A stretch of DNA of 64,000 nucleotides from an uncultured Shimia sp. (lineage in GTDB: Bacteria; Pseudomonadota; Alphaproteobacteria; Rhodobacterales; Rhodobacteraceae): contig CALCOY010000021.1 in NCBI GenBank assembly GCA_937897325.1, positions 86,909 to 150,908 on the forward strand, in the 5' to 3' direction. Below, one piece after another: positions 54,457 through 62,237 of this stretch. Both the position numbers and the translations under genes were made by a program. Each line of letters begins with the position of its first letter. Positions within the stretch are counted from its first letter, which is position 1. The notes under the pieces are model-generated. The model was given only the letters and a program-made list of their open reading frames with translations, searched no databases and had not been told where the DNA came from.

Positions 54457-56259
54457 ATGGAACAATGCACTTTCCCGACATGGCAGGATGTGGCGGCCGA
54501 TCTGGTTGAAGTGGCCGCTGGTCGCAAGCCCGCCGATTGCGTGATCAGGGGCGGTATCTGGGTGAATGTTCACACGCGCGAGGCGCTGCCCGGACATGAC
54601 ATCGCCATTGAGAAGGGGCGCATTGCCTGTGTGATCCCAGATGCTTCTGTTCAGATCGGCCCTGAAACCGAAGTGATCGAGGCTGAAGGACGTTACATGA
54701 TCCCCGGTTTATGCGACGGGCACATGCATGTTGAGTCGGGCATGCTAACGTCGGCCGAGTTCGCGGCGGCTGTGATCCCGCATGGTACAACAAGCATGTT
54801 CACCGACCCGCACGAGATCGCCAATGTGCTGGGCCTTCAAGGTGTGCGCCTAATGCATGACGAGGCGATGATGCAGCCGCTGAACATCTGGACGCAGATG
54901 CCCTCCTGCGCGCCATCGGCGCCGGGGCTGGAGACAACCGGGTTCGAGATCACAGCAGAGGATGTGGCGCAGGCGATGGATTGGCCCGGCATCATCGGGC
55001 TGGGCGAAATGATGAACTTCCCAGGCGTCGCGGCGGGCGACCCCACGATGCTCGCAGAGATTGCTGCAACGCAAGCGGCGGGTAAGACAGTGGGCGGACA
55101 TTATGCCTCTCCCGATCTGGGCCGTGGTTTCGCGGCTTACGTGGCAGGTGGCCCAGCGGATGATCACGAAGGCACTTGCGAAGCGGACGCCGTCGCCCGG
55201 ATGCGGCAGGGCATGCGGGCAATGATCCGGCTTGGATCCGCTTGGTACGATGTCCAGACGCAGATCACGGCCATTACCGAAAAAGGGCTCGATCCGCGGA
55301 ATATGGTTCTGTGTACCGATGATTGTCACTCGGGCACTCTGGTCAATGACGGCCACATGAACCGTGTGGTGCGCCATGCCATCGACTGCGGGTGTGATCC
55401 GCTGGTCGCCCTGCAAATGGCGACGCTGAACACCGCAACGCATTTCGGGTTGGAACGCGAAATCGGCTCGCTCACCCCCGGGCGGCGTGCGGATGTCATC
55501 CTGACCTCTGATCTCAAGGCCCTACCGATTGAACATGTGATCGCACGGGGGCGAACGGTCGCCGTGGATGGCGTTTTGAAGGTGGACTGCCCCCATCTGG
55601 ACTGGCCAGACACGGCTCGTCAAACCGTGCGCTTAGGCCGGGCGTTGACAGAGACCGATTTCGAGATCGCCGCACCAGACGGGGCCAATAGCGTGAGGGC
55701 CAATGTGATTGGCGTCGTTGAAAACCAGGCCCCGACCAAAGCGCTGAAGGCCGATTTGCCTGTCGTCGACGGTTTGGTCGAGCCAGATGGCGCGGTTTGC
55801 CAGATCGCTCTGGTCGAGCGGCATCGCGCCACTGGCGGGGTGACAAATGCGCTCGTGTCAGGCTTTGGCTACAAGGGGCGCATGGCGATGGCGTCGACCG
55901 TGGCGCATGATAGCCATCACATGATCGTCGTGGGCACCGACCGGGCGCAGATGGCTCTTGCGACCAACCGTTTGGCAGAGGTGGGCGGGGGCATCACAAT
56001 TTTTTGCGACGGGGAAGAGTTGGCCCTAGTTGAATTGCCTATCGCAGGATTGATGTCCGACAGGCCTGCAGCAGAGGTCGCGGAAAAAGCGAACCGGATG
56101 GTGCAGGCCATGATCGATTGCGGCTGCACGCTCAACAACGCGTATATGCAACATTCGCTTCTGGCGCTGGTTGTGATCCCGGAATTGCGCATCTCAGACC
56201 TTGGTCTGGTCGACGTGCGCCGCTTTGAATTCATTCCTCTGATCGAGGCACCCTCATGA
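54457..56259 (+). CDS. ade: Adenine deaminase
   Basis: A 600-residue metal-dependent amidohydrolase that turns adenine into hypoxanthine and ammonia. CDGHMHVESGMLTSAEF has the HxH metal ligands, followed by PHGTTSMFTDPHEIANV, GLGEMMNFPG, VGGHYASP, LCTDDCHSGTLV and the C-terminal TLNNAYMQHSLLALVVIP. The frame is open upstream from 54250, but the ATG at 54457 starts the conserved part and lies clear of the divergent aldolase start. It overlaps amn by four bases (ATGA), so purine salvage genes are translated together. Confidence 0.95.
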   Translation: MEQCTFPTWQDVAADLVEVAAGRKPADCVIRGGIWVNVHTREALPGHDIAIEKGRIACVIPDASVQIGPETEVIEAEGRYMIPGLCDGHMHVESGMLTSAEFAAAVIPHGTTSMFTDPHEIANVLGLQGVRLMHDEAMMQPLNIWTQMPSCAPSAPGLETTGFEITAEDVAQAMDWPGIIGLGEMMNFPGVAAGDPTMLAEIAATQAAGKTVGGHYASPDLGRGFAAYVAGGPADDHEGTCEADAVARMRQGMRAMIRLGSAWYDVQTQITAITEKGLDPRNMVLCTDDCHSGTLVNDGHMNRVVRHAIDCGCDPLVALQMATLNTATHFGLEREIGSLTPGRRADVILTSDLKALPIEHVIARGRTVAVDGVLKVDCPHLDWPDTARQTVRLGRALTETDFEIAAPDGANSVRANVIGVVENQAPTKALKADLPVVDGLVEPDGAVCQIALVERHRATGGVTNALVSGFGYKGRMAMASTVAHDSHHMIVVGTDRAQMALATNRLAEVGGGITIFCDGEELALVELPIAGLMSDRPAAEVAEKANRMVQAMIDCGCTLNNAYMQHSLLALVVIPELRISDLGLVDVRRFEFIPLIEAPS

Positions 56260-57716
56260 AGATCCACACGCCCGAAACACAAGCGCGCCGTAGCTTTACC
56301 GATGCGGATGAAGCCGTCGCCTATCTGATCGCACTTTACGAGGCAGCAACACAGTTCCTCTGTTCGGAATTTTCCAAAGCGATGGCCGAGGGCGCCCCGA
56401 ACCAACGGATCCGGGCTTTCTACCCCGAGGTGCGTTTTGTGACCTCAACCTATGCGCAGGTAGACACGCGGCTTAGCTTTGGGCATGTGTCCGCCCCGGG
56501 CACATACATCGCGACGATAACGCGGCCGGATCTTTTTGCCAGTTACCTGCGCCAGCAGATCGGCCTCTTGATTGCGAACCACGATCAACCGGTTCATATC
56601 GGCCCCTCTGACACGCCGATCCCGGTTCATTTCGCAGTGGCCAATGACGATACGATCACAGTGCCGCAAGAGGGCGCAGCTGAGTTCACCCTGCGCGATG
56701 TCTTCGACGTGCCGGATCTGTCTACGACCAACGACGACATCGTTAATGGCACGGCTGAGCAGGTCGATGGCTCTGGGTCCCTCGCCCCCTTTACAGCGCA
56801 GCGGGTGGATTATTCACTGGCGCGGCTGTCGCACTACACGGCAACTGACCCTTCGCATTTCCAGAACTACGTGCTGTTTACGAACTATCAGTTCTACGTC
56901 GCTGAGTTCGAAGCCTATGCCCGGCAGATGCTGGATGATCCGCAAAGCGGCTACACCGCATTTGTCGCGCCGGGCAATGCCGAGATCACGTCCGGCGATC
57001 AGGCTTTTGCAGAGATGGCCAAGACGTCCCAGATGCCAACCTATCACCTGAAACGGGCGGACGGGTCTGGCATCACTCTGGTGAATATCGGCGTCGGCCC
57101 GTCGAATGCGAAAACGGCGACCGATCACATCGCAGTGCTGCGCCCCCATGCCTGGCTGATGGTCGGGCATTGCGCAGGTCTGCGCAACACGCAGGCCCTG
57201 GGTGACTTTGTTCTGGCCCATGCCTATCTGCGCGAAGATCACGTGCTGGATGACGATCTGCCTGTCTGGGTGCCGATCCCAGCACTGGCCGAGATCCAGA
57301 TCGCCCTGGAAGGGGCCGTTGCACAGGTCACCAAGCTGGAAGGCTATGAGTTGAAGCGCATCATGCGCACCGGAACTGTCGCTACGATTGACAACCGCAA
57401 TTGGGAATTGCGCGATCAGTCCGGCCCCGTGCAGCGCCTGTCCCAATCGCGGGCCATCGCACTTGACATGGAAAGTGCCACGATCGCCGCGAACGGTTAC
57501 CGTTTCCGAGTGCCTTACGGGACGCTTCTCTGCGTCTCCGACAAACCGCTGCATGGAGAGTTGAAGCTGCCCGGCATGGCGTCCGACTTCTACAAAACGC
57601 AAGTCGCACGGCACCTGATGATCGGTATCGGTGCGATGGAACGCCTGCGTGAAATGCCGCTGGAACGCATCCACAGCAGGAAACTGCGATCGTTTGACGA
57701 GACGGCATTTCTGTAA
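56256..57716 (+). CDS. amn: AMP nucleosidase
   Basis: A 486-residue enzyme that hydrolyses AMP to adenine and ribose-5-phosphate. The N-terminal AMN domain covers about 1-180 (RAFYPEVRFVTSTYAQVDTRL), and the C-terminal nucleoside-phosphorylase-like domain has LRPHAWLMVGHCAGLRNTQALGDF, LDMESATIAANGYRFRVPYG and LCVSDKPLHGELK. Length matches E. coli Amn (484). Coupled with ade it would drain adenylate to hypoxanthine. A terminator follows the stop. Confidence 0.95.
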   Translation: MKIHTPETQARRSFTDADEAVAYLIALYEAATQFLCSEFSKAMAEGAPNQRIRAFYPEVRFVTSTYAQVDTRLSFGHVSAPGTYIATITRPDLFASYLRQQIGLLIANHDQPVHIGPSDTPIPVHFAVANDDTITVPQEGAAEFTLRDVFDVPDLSTTNDDIVNGTAEQVDGSGSLAPFTAQRVDYSLARLSHYTATDPSHFQNYVLFTNYQFYVAEFEAYARQMLDDPQSGYTAFVAPGNAEITSGDQAFAEMAKTSQMPTYHLKRADGSGITLVNIGVGPSNAKTATDHIAVLRPHAWLMVGHCAGLRNTQALGDFVLAHAYLREDHVLDDDLPVWVPIPALAEIQIALEGAVAQVTKLEGYELKRIMRTGTVATIDNRNWELRDQSGPVQRLSQSRAIALDMESATIAANGYRFRVPYGTLLCVSDKPLHGELKLPGMASDFYKTQVARHLMIGIGAMERLREMPLERIHSRKLRSFDETAFL

Positions 57717-57733
57717 TTTCGCAAAAAACGACG

Positions 57734-57761
57734 AAAACAGCTTGAAATTGGCTGTTTTTTT
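57734..57761 (+). terminator. Intrinsic terminator after amn
   Basis: AAAACAGC (57734-57741) pairs with GCTGTTTT (57751-57758), loop nine bases, and the T run extends to 57761. It starts 18 bases after the amn stop. Confidence 0.8.
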
Positions 57762-57785
57762 CTTGTGCGCTCCCACTAATCGTTG

Positions 57786-57800
57786 TGTTGCTATACAACA
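57786..57800. promoter_or_regulatory. Palindrome upstream of the HU gene
   Basis: TGTTG-CTATA-CAACA is a perfect inverted repeat with five-base arms, about 60 bases before the HU start. The central CTATAC could also be a -10 box, so this may be a promoter with an overlapping operator. Confidence 0.35.
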
Positions 57801-57858
57801 TTCCGTTACAAGTGCGGACAGAGGCCCAAGAACTCGGGCAGACGAAGGAGACCAGAAA

Positions 57859-58146
57859 ATGGCAAAACCAATGACAAAAACCCAACTCGTCGCCGCGCTG
57901 GCCGAAGAAATGGGAACTGACAAGAAAACCGCAGGCGGTGCGCTGGACGCGATCTGCGGATTGATCACGAAAGAAGTGTCCAGCGGCGGTGCCGTCACGT
58001 TGCCTGGCGTAGGCAAGATCTATTGCCGCGAGCGCCCTGAACGCATGGTGCGCAATCCGGCCACCGGCGAACAGTTCAAGAAAGAGGCGGATAAGGTCGT
58101 AAAAATGACAATCGCCAAGGCGCTGAAAGACAGCGTAAACGGCTAA
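57859..58146 (+). CDS. HU-family nucleoid DNA-binding protein
   Basis: A 95-residue histone-like protein. MTKTQLVAALAEEMGTDKKTA begins the helical dimerisation part; VTLPGVGKIYCRERPERMVRNPATGEQFKK is the beta-saddle and flexible arm, with the RNPATGE tip that intercalates DNA. The frame is open upstream, antisense to nothing and partly within amn, but the ATG at 57859 has GAAGGAGA and the family start. It is the only nucleoid protein in the window and has its own terminator. Confidence 0.94.
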   Translation: MAKPMTKTQLVAALAEEMGTDKKTAGGALDAICGLITKEVSSGGAVTLPGVGKIYCRERPERMVRNPATGEQFKKEADKVVKMTIAKALKDSVNG

Positions 58147-58170
58147 GACTTACCTCAACTTCAGTTACAT

Positions 58171-58195
58171 GGGTCGTCTTCGGACGGCCCTTTTT
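58171..58195 (+). terminator. Intrinsic terminator of the HU gene
   Basis: GGGTCGTC (58171-58178) pairs with GACGGCCC (58183-58190) through one G-T wobble around a TTCG tetraloop closed by C-G, followed by five T. A classic strong terminator. Confidence 0.9.
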
Positions 58196-58217
58196 CTTTG
58201 GCAGAACGGAAGAATCA

Positions 58218-58292
58218 TGGTGGGTGATAAGAGATTCGAACTCCTGACATCTTCGATGTGAACGAAGCGCTCTACCACTGAGCTAATCACCC
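58218..58292 (-). tRNA. tRNA-Val (anticodon CAC)
   Basis: The minus strand folds into a full cloverleaf of 75 bases. The acceptor stem is GGGTGAT/ATCACCC, the D arm GCTCAGTGGTAGAGC, the anticodon stem CTTCG/CGAAG with loop TTCACAT (anticodon CAC, reading GUG), and the T arm AGGAG-TTCGAAT-CTCTT. Discriminator A and an encoded CCA follow. It converges with the HU gene. Confidence 0.95.
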
Positions 58293-59195
58293 GCCCGCGT
58301 GGATCTAGTGTCAAACTGAGCATTCCGCAACTCGAATTTTGGGCAATTGAGGCCTCCTGAGTGCCAATCAAATGGCTCCGTGTGATCTCAACACCGCTGT
58401 AAGATCCGCAGGATGAAGGGATATTGAAACCGACACAGAAAGCCGCTCTGACTGAGCAAGAAGGGCAAAATCCAGGACAGCGCGGAAACGACGCCGGTTC
58501 GCGACACGCCATAACCCGTTAGGTCAGTGTCGAAAGCGATGTACCGAAATCAAGGGCCAATTGCTGACCTGTCAACGCGCTCGCCAGAGAGATACGAAAC
58601 AATCTTGGAAAGCACCGGTTGGTCTTAACGAAGCAGTATGAAATGTTCGCGAGGGCATACCTCAACGCACCTGTTTGGGCACACATTCCTACCCGTTTCA
58701 CACCAGCTTCACACGGCTATCAGCGTGAGATGACGCCAACCAAACGGGCCGAGCACATTCGCCTTGGTATTCCGGAGAAAGGGGTCGGAACAATCCAGGG
58801 AGCTCTTTGACGTGTTTTGGGATCAAGGCTGGATCAGGGTCGTTCGGATTGAATCGAGCGCGTCTTTGGCAATTGTGGAAACGCCTGTTGACCAGGATCA
58901 GCGACAAAGAACGCCGTGGGCTCAGGTCGCGGATCAAAGGTCAGGAGGTCCAAACCGGCGGCAGCGCGTCTTAAAGCATGGATGACGAACTTCAAGAACG
59001 CGGAGACGGCGCCGTCGACCTTGGCATTATGGGCCAAATCGGAGGGGGGTGAACGAAGCAGGAGGATTATTCCTTTGTTCAGCTTTGGGATACATTTCCA
59101 AGATCTGCGCGGCATTGACCCAATCGTGCCTCAATTCAGCCGCTTTGGGCTGAGACATCTCGCTTGAATTGAAGTCTATCTAGGGGCAAAGCGTC
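58293..59195. other. Gene-poor stretch between tRNA-Val and the fused membrane protein
   Basis: About 900 bases. Several short frames exist on both strands (for example 58834-59115 minus and 58916-59167 plus), but none shows a recognisable domain, a good start or consistent codon use. I see no repeats or transposase motifs. A tRNA 5' flank is not the usual attachment side, so an old integration is possible but unsupported. Confidence 0.5.
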
Positions 59196-61403
59196 ATGGC
59201 GGATCAAACGATAGTTGGGAGCACGCGCCTCTCCGAAAAGATCGTGCCGATCCTGTTTACGGCCACCATCTTTCTAAGCGCCTCGCTTCTGTTTTTCGTG
59301 CAACCGCTCTTCGCCAAGCTGGTGCTACCGCTTCTGGGGGGTGCGCCGGCGGTCTGGACCACGGCGATGCTGTTCTTTCAAACAGTTCTGATCGGCGGAT
59401 ATCTATATGCGCATTTGCTGAGCCGGTACGTGCCGTTGCGGGCACAATTGCTTACTCACCTTGCCGTTTGGGCCGTTGCTTTGACCTTCCTACCGCTTTC
59501 AGTGCCTGCGGATTGGCAATTTGATGAGGGTGTGGCCCTGCCGCTGCAAACGCTCGCCATCTTCGCCGTCGGTGTAGGCGCCCCTTTTGCAATGCTGTCT
59601 GCCAACGCCCCGCTGATACAATCTTGGTACGCCAAAAGCGGGGGACCCTCGGCGGATGATCCCTATTTCCTGTATGCCGCCAGCAATATCGGTTCGCTTG
59701 TGGCCCTTCTGGCCTTCCCGCTGGTGGCAGAGCCGCTTTTTGGGGCCAGAGTAACAGGCTATGGCTGGGCCGCTGGCTTTATCCTCTTGGGTGGTCTGCT
59801 GATGCTGGTCATGCTCACGCTCAAGCAGAGCGCCGCCCAGGACCGCAAGACTGATGAAACAGAAGATGACGTGCGCCCGGCCGTCGGTGCAAAATCAATC
59901 CTGCGCTGGCTTTTCATCGCGTTTGTGCCGTCTTCGCTGATGCTGGTTGTAACTACCAAGATCAGCACTGACGTCGGTTCACTACCACTGGTTTGGGTGG
60001 TTCCGCTGTCGCTGTACATCTTCAGCTTCGTGCTGACCTTCACAAACACGCCAAAGCTGAGCGATCGTGTTATCGACATCCTGTTTGTGGTCAGTCTGTT
60101 CTGTCTGGCAGCCACGCTTACTCTGGGCCATGGGGGAATTCTGAAACTTCCACAGGCCATCATTCTGTGCCTCGCGCTTTTTGCGGTCGCTTTGAAAGCC
60201 CACAGAATGCTTTATCTGAGCCGCCCCAACGTGGACGGGTTGACCGTGTTTTACCTGATCATGTCGATCGGTGGCGCAATTGGCGGCCTTTTCAACTCGA
60301 TCGTCGCACCCGTTTTCTTCAACAGCCTGCTTGAGGCGCCATTGACCGCCTTGGCCGCAGCTGTCCTTCTGACCATCGGCACAGATGCAGCCGGTCATCG
60401 CCGTGCCGTCACGCGCGGTGTCGTCTTGGGATTTGTCGCCATCTGCGTCATGGTCGGCCTTCTTGCCACAGGTCTCCCCCCCAAAACCGCCAATCTGATC
60501 AGCTTTGGTCTGCTCGTTTGTGCCGCAATTGTGCTGCGCCCGATCAATACCTGGTTGCCTTTGTCGGTTGTCCTGGCCTCTGTGGGGGCCGGTCTGGTGG
60601 TCAAGCATTCCAACAATATCGTTCTGCAGGATCGCAGCTTTTTCGGGCACCACATCGTGCGCGAGGCGGACGGATTGCGGCTCTACAACCACGGCACCAC
60701 ATTGCATGGCATGCAGCGTATCGCGGAAACGGATGGCAAACCGACACCGCTGAGCTATTACCACCCCACATCCCCTATGGCGCAGGTCGTCACAGCGGCT
60801 GCACTGCCGAACGATGCGGCCATTGGCATTGTCGGTCTCGGCGTCGGATCACTGGCCTGTTATGCGCAGCCTGGTCAGGATTGGCATTTTTACGAGATCG
60901 ACCAGAAGGTCATCGAGATTGCACAGGATCCGAACCTGTTCAGTTTCCTTTCCTCTTGCACGCCTGAAGCGCCCATCTATCTGGGAGATGCGCGGCTGGT
61001 TCTGGAACGTCAGGACCTCACATTCGACGTGCTCGTGATCGACGCCTACAGCTCGGACGCAGTCCCCATTCACCTGCTAACGCGCGAGGCGATGCAGATC
61101 TATCTCGACCGTTTGGCTGAGGATGGCGTTCTGGTGATGCACATCTCCAACCGGTACTACGACCTTCGCAAACCGATTTCTCAACTGGCTCAGGATGCCG
61201 ACCTGGCGATCTTCCAGCAACGACAGCCCCAGACCAAGATCGAAACCGACGGCGGTACGGGATCCGAAGTGCTGGCCCTGACACGTTCATCGGAGGTTTT
61301 TGAGGCAATGTCGCTCGGGACGGACTGGAAACCTCTCAATCCGATGCCGGGCCGCGTCTGGACCGACGATCGCGCTAATCCGCTGAGTGCGCTACGAAAC
61401 TGA
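59196..61403 (+). CDS. Fused multi-pass membrane protein with spermidine-synthase-like domain
   Basis: A 735-residue protein. Residues about 15-470 contain a dozen or so hydrophobic segments (for example FTATIFLSASLLFFVQPLFA and PFAMLSANAPLIQSW) of the fused MFS/spermidine-synthase type. Residues about 500-710 form a Rossmann methyltransferase-like domain with GIVGLGVGSLACYAQPGQ, FYEIDQKVIEIA, YLGDARLVLER and VLVIDAYSSDAVPIHLLT. Soluble spermidine synthases use these blocks to bind decarboxylated SAM. Function of the membrane-fused form is not established; amine or lipid modification has been suggested for the wider family. AGGGGC precedes the ATG. Confidence 0.83.
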   Translation: MADQTIVGSTRLSEKIVPILFTATIFLSASLLFFVQPLFAKLVLPLLGGAPAVWTTAMLFFQTVLIGGYLYAHLLSRYVPLRAQLLTHLAVWAVALTFLPLSVPADWQFDEGVALPLQTLAIFAVGVGAPFAMLSANAPLIQSWYAKSGGPSADDPYFLYAASNIGSLVALLAFPLVAEPLFGARVTGYGWAAGFILLGGLLMLVMLTLKQSAAQDRKTDETEDDVRPAVGAKSILRWLFIAFVPSSLMLVVTTKISTDVGSLPLVWVVPLSLYIFSFVLTFTNTPKLSDRVIDILFVVSLFCLAATLTLGHGGILKLPQAIILCLALFAVALKAHRMLYLSRPNVDGLTVFYLIMSIGGAIGGLFNSIVAPVFFNSLLEAPLTALAAAVLLTIGTDAAGHRRAVTRGVVLGFVAICVMVGLLATGLPPKTANLISFGLLVCAAIVLRPINTWLPLSVVLASVGAGLVVKHSNNIVLQDRSFFGHHIVREADGLRLYNHGTTLHGMQRIAETDGKPTPLSYYHPTSPMAQVVTAAALPNDAAIGIVGLGVGSLACYAQPGQDWHFYEIDQKVIEIAQDPNLFSFLSSCTPEAPIYLGDARLVLERQDLTFDVLVIDAYSSDAVPIHLLTREAMQIYLDRLAEDGVLVMHISNRYYDLRKPISQLAQDADLAIFQQRQPQTKIETDGGTGSEVLALTRSSEVFEAMSLGTDWKPLNPMPGRVWTDDRANPLSALRN

Positions 61404-61749
61404 CCTTCGCAAGATCCCAGAGAAGGGCGCCTCTTTTCGTTAATATATCTGGACGCATCTAAAGCACGCTCTTCTCGGACAACCCTTTCTTCTTGCCCGG
61501 CAACCACGTCAGAGCGACGGACTTGAAACGACCAGGACAGCTAGCGCTCAGATCTGATTTTGACGGCTTTCGAGACCGCTTGAGCCGGCGGTACAATAAG
61601 GCGAATGCATCAGATAGAACGCCATCTCATAACGCTTGCAGCCTTGCCTTTCGGCAATGCCGCGTCGTCCACCTTCCGATGCAGCTAGTGGCCAACTGAC
61701 CTTGCCAGGAGCTTCGCCCTAAAGGGGCTGAGCTTTGAACCTGCCGCCG

Positions 61750-62060
61750 ACGATGTGAGCGCAGAAACCCATGCCGGGACCTGAGGCCATCTGGTGACGA
61801 TCACCGGCGCCTCCGGAAAGGCTTTAGCTCCAACGTGGAACGCGGCGCCTGAGGATGGCTGGGTGGTAAGTGGATCGGCGACACCAACGCCTTTGCCTGG
61901 ACTGAGTGCTCCGAAGCAGATCAGACTTTCCCGAATGGTGGCCTCGTTGGCTATTGGTCGCAATTCCTCCCGCAGTGAGACGAACTGTTCAGGCGAGCGC
62001 CATAACGCAATCAGTGTTTTTGGCAGCGGCATTTGGAGCGATTTGACCCGCAGAGCCCAA
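61750..62060 (+). pseudogene. Possible remnant of a C-type-lectin-like domain protein
   Basis: One plus frame reads SAETHAGT-stop-GHLVTITG near 61756-61806, which resembles the start of C-type lectin domains (AxAxAxxxGGHLVTI). After a stop and an apparent shift another frame reads KWIGDTNAFAW, resembling the WIGLxD block that follows. The match is short and broken by stops and shifts, so this is a tentative call. Confidence 0.25.
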
Positions 62061-62183
62061 ATCGGACCTGTCGAGAAATAAAGTAAACCAGTCGTTCCCT
62101 GTTCCACTTCCTTTGGGCGCTGAGCAGGTATTGACAGGTACTGGCACATTCGTATTTCAGCGCCGCCGCCAAAAGGGCCAATA

Positions 62184-62217
62184 CGAAAAAAGGCGCCCGT
62201 CGCAAGAGGCGCCTTTT
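62184..62217 (-). terminator. Intrinsic terminator of lon
   Basis: AAAAGGCGCC (62188-62197) pairs perfectly with GGCGCCTTTT (62208-62217) around a ten-base loop. On the minus strand a run of six T follows. It begins 20 bases past the lon stop. Confidence 0.88.
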
Positions 62218-62237
62218 GAATTTTCAACCAAGCGGCA

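Larger units (their letters stand above)
61404..62237. other. Gene-poor stretch before lon with a decayed coding remnant
   Basis: About 830 bases with no intact gene. Frames on both strands (61685-62353 minus, 61794-62081 plus) have no family match. The only protein-like signal is the possible lectin-type remnant listed separately; the right end is the lon terminator. Confidence 0.5.

Noticed and set aside
56814..58016. Minus-strand open frame of 400 codons
   Set aside because: It is antisense to amn and the HU gene, which are both certain; its translation is low-complexity and unrecognisable.
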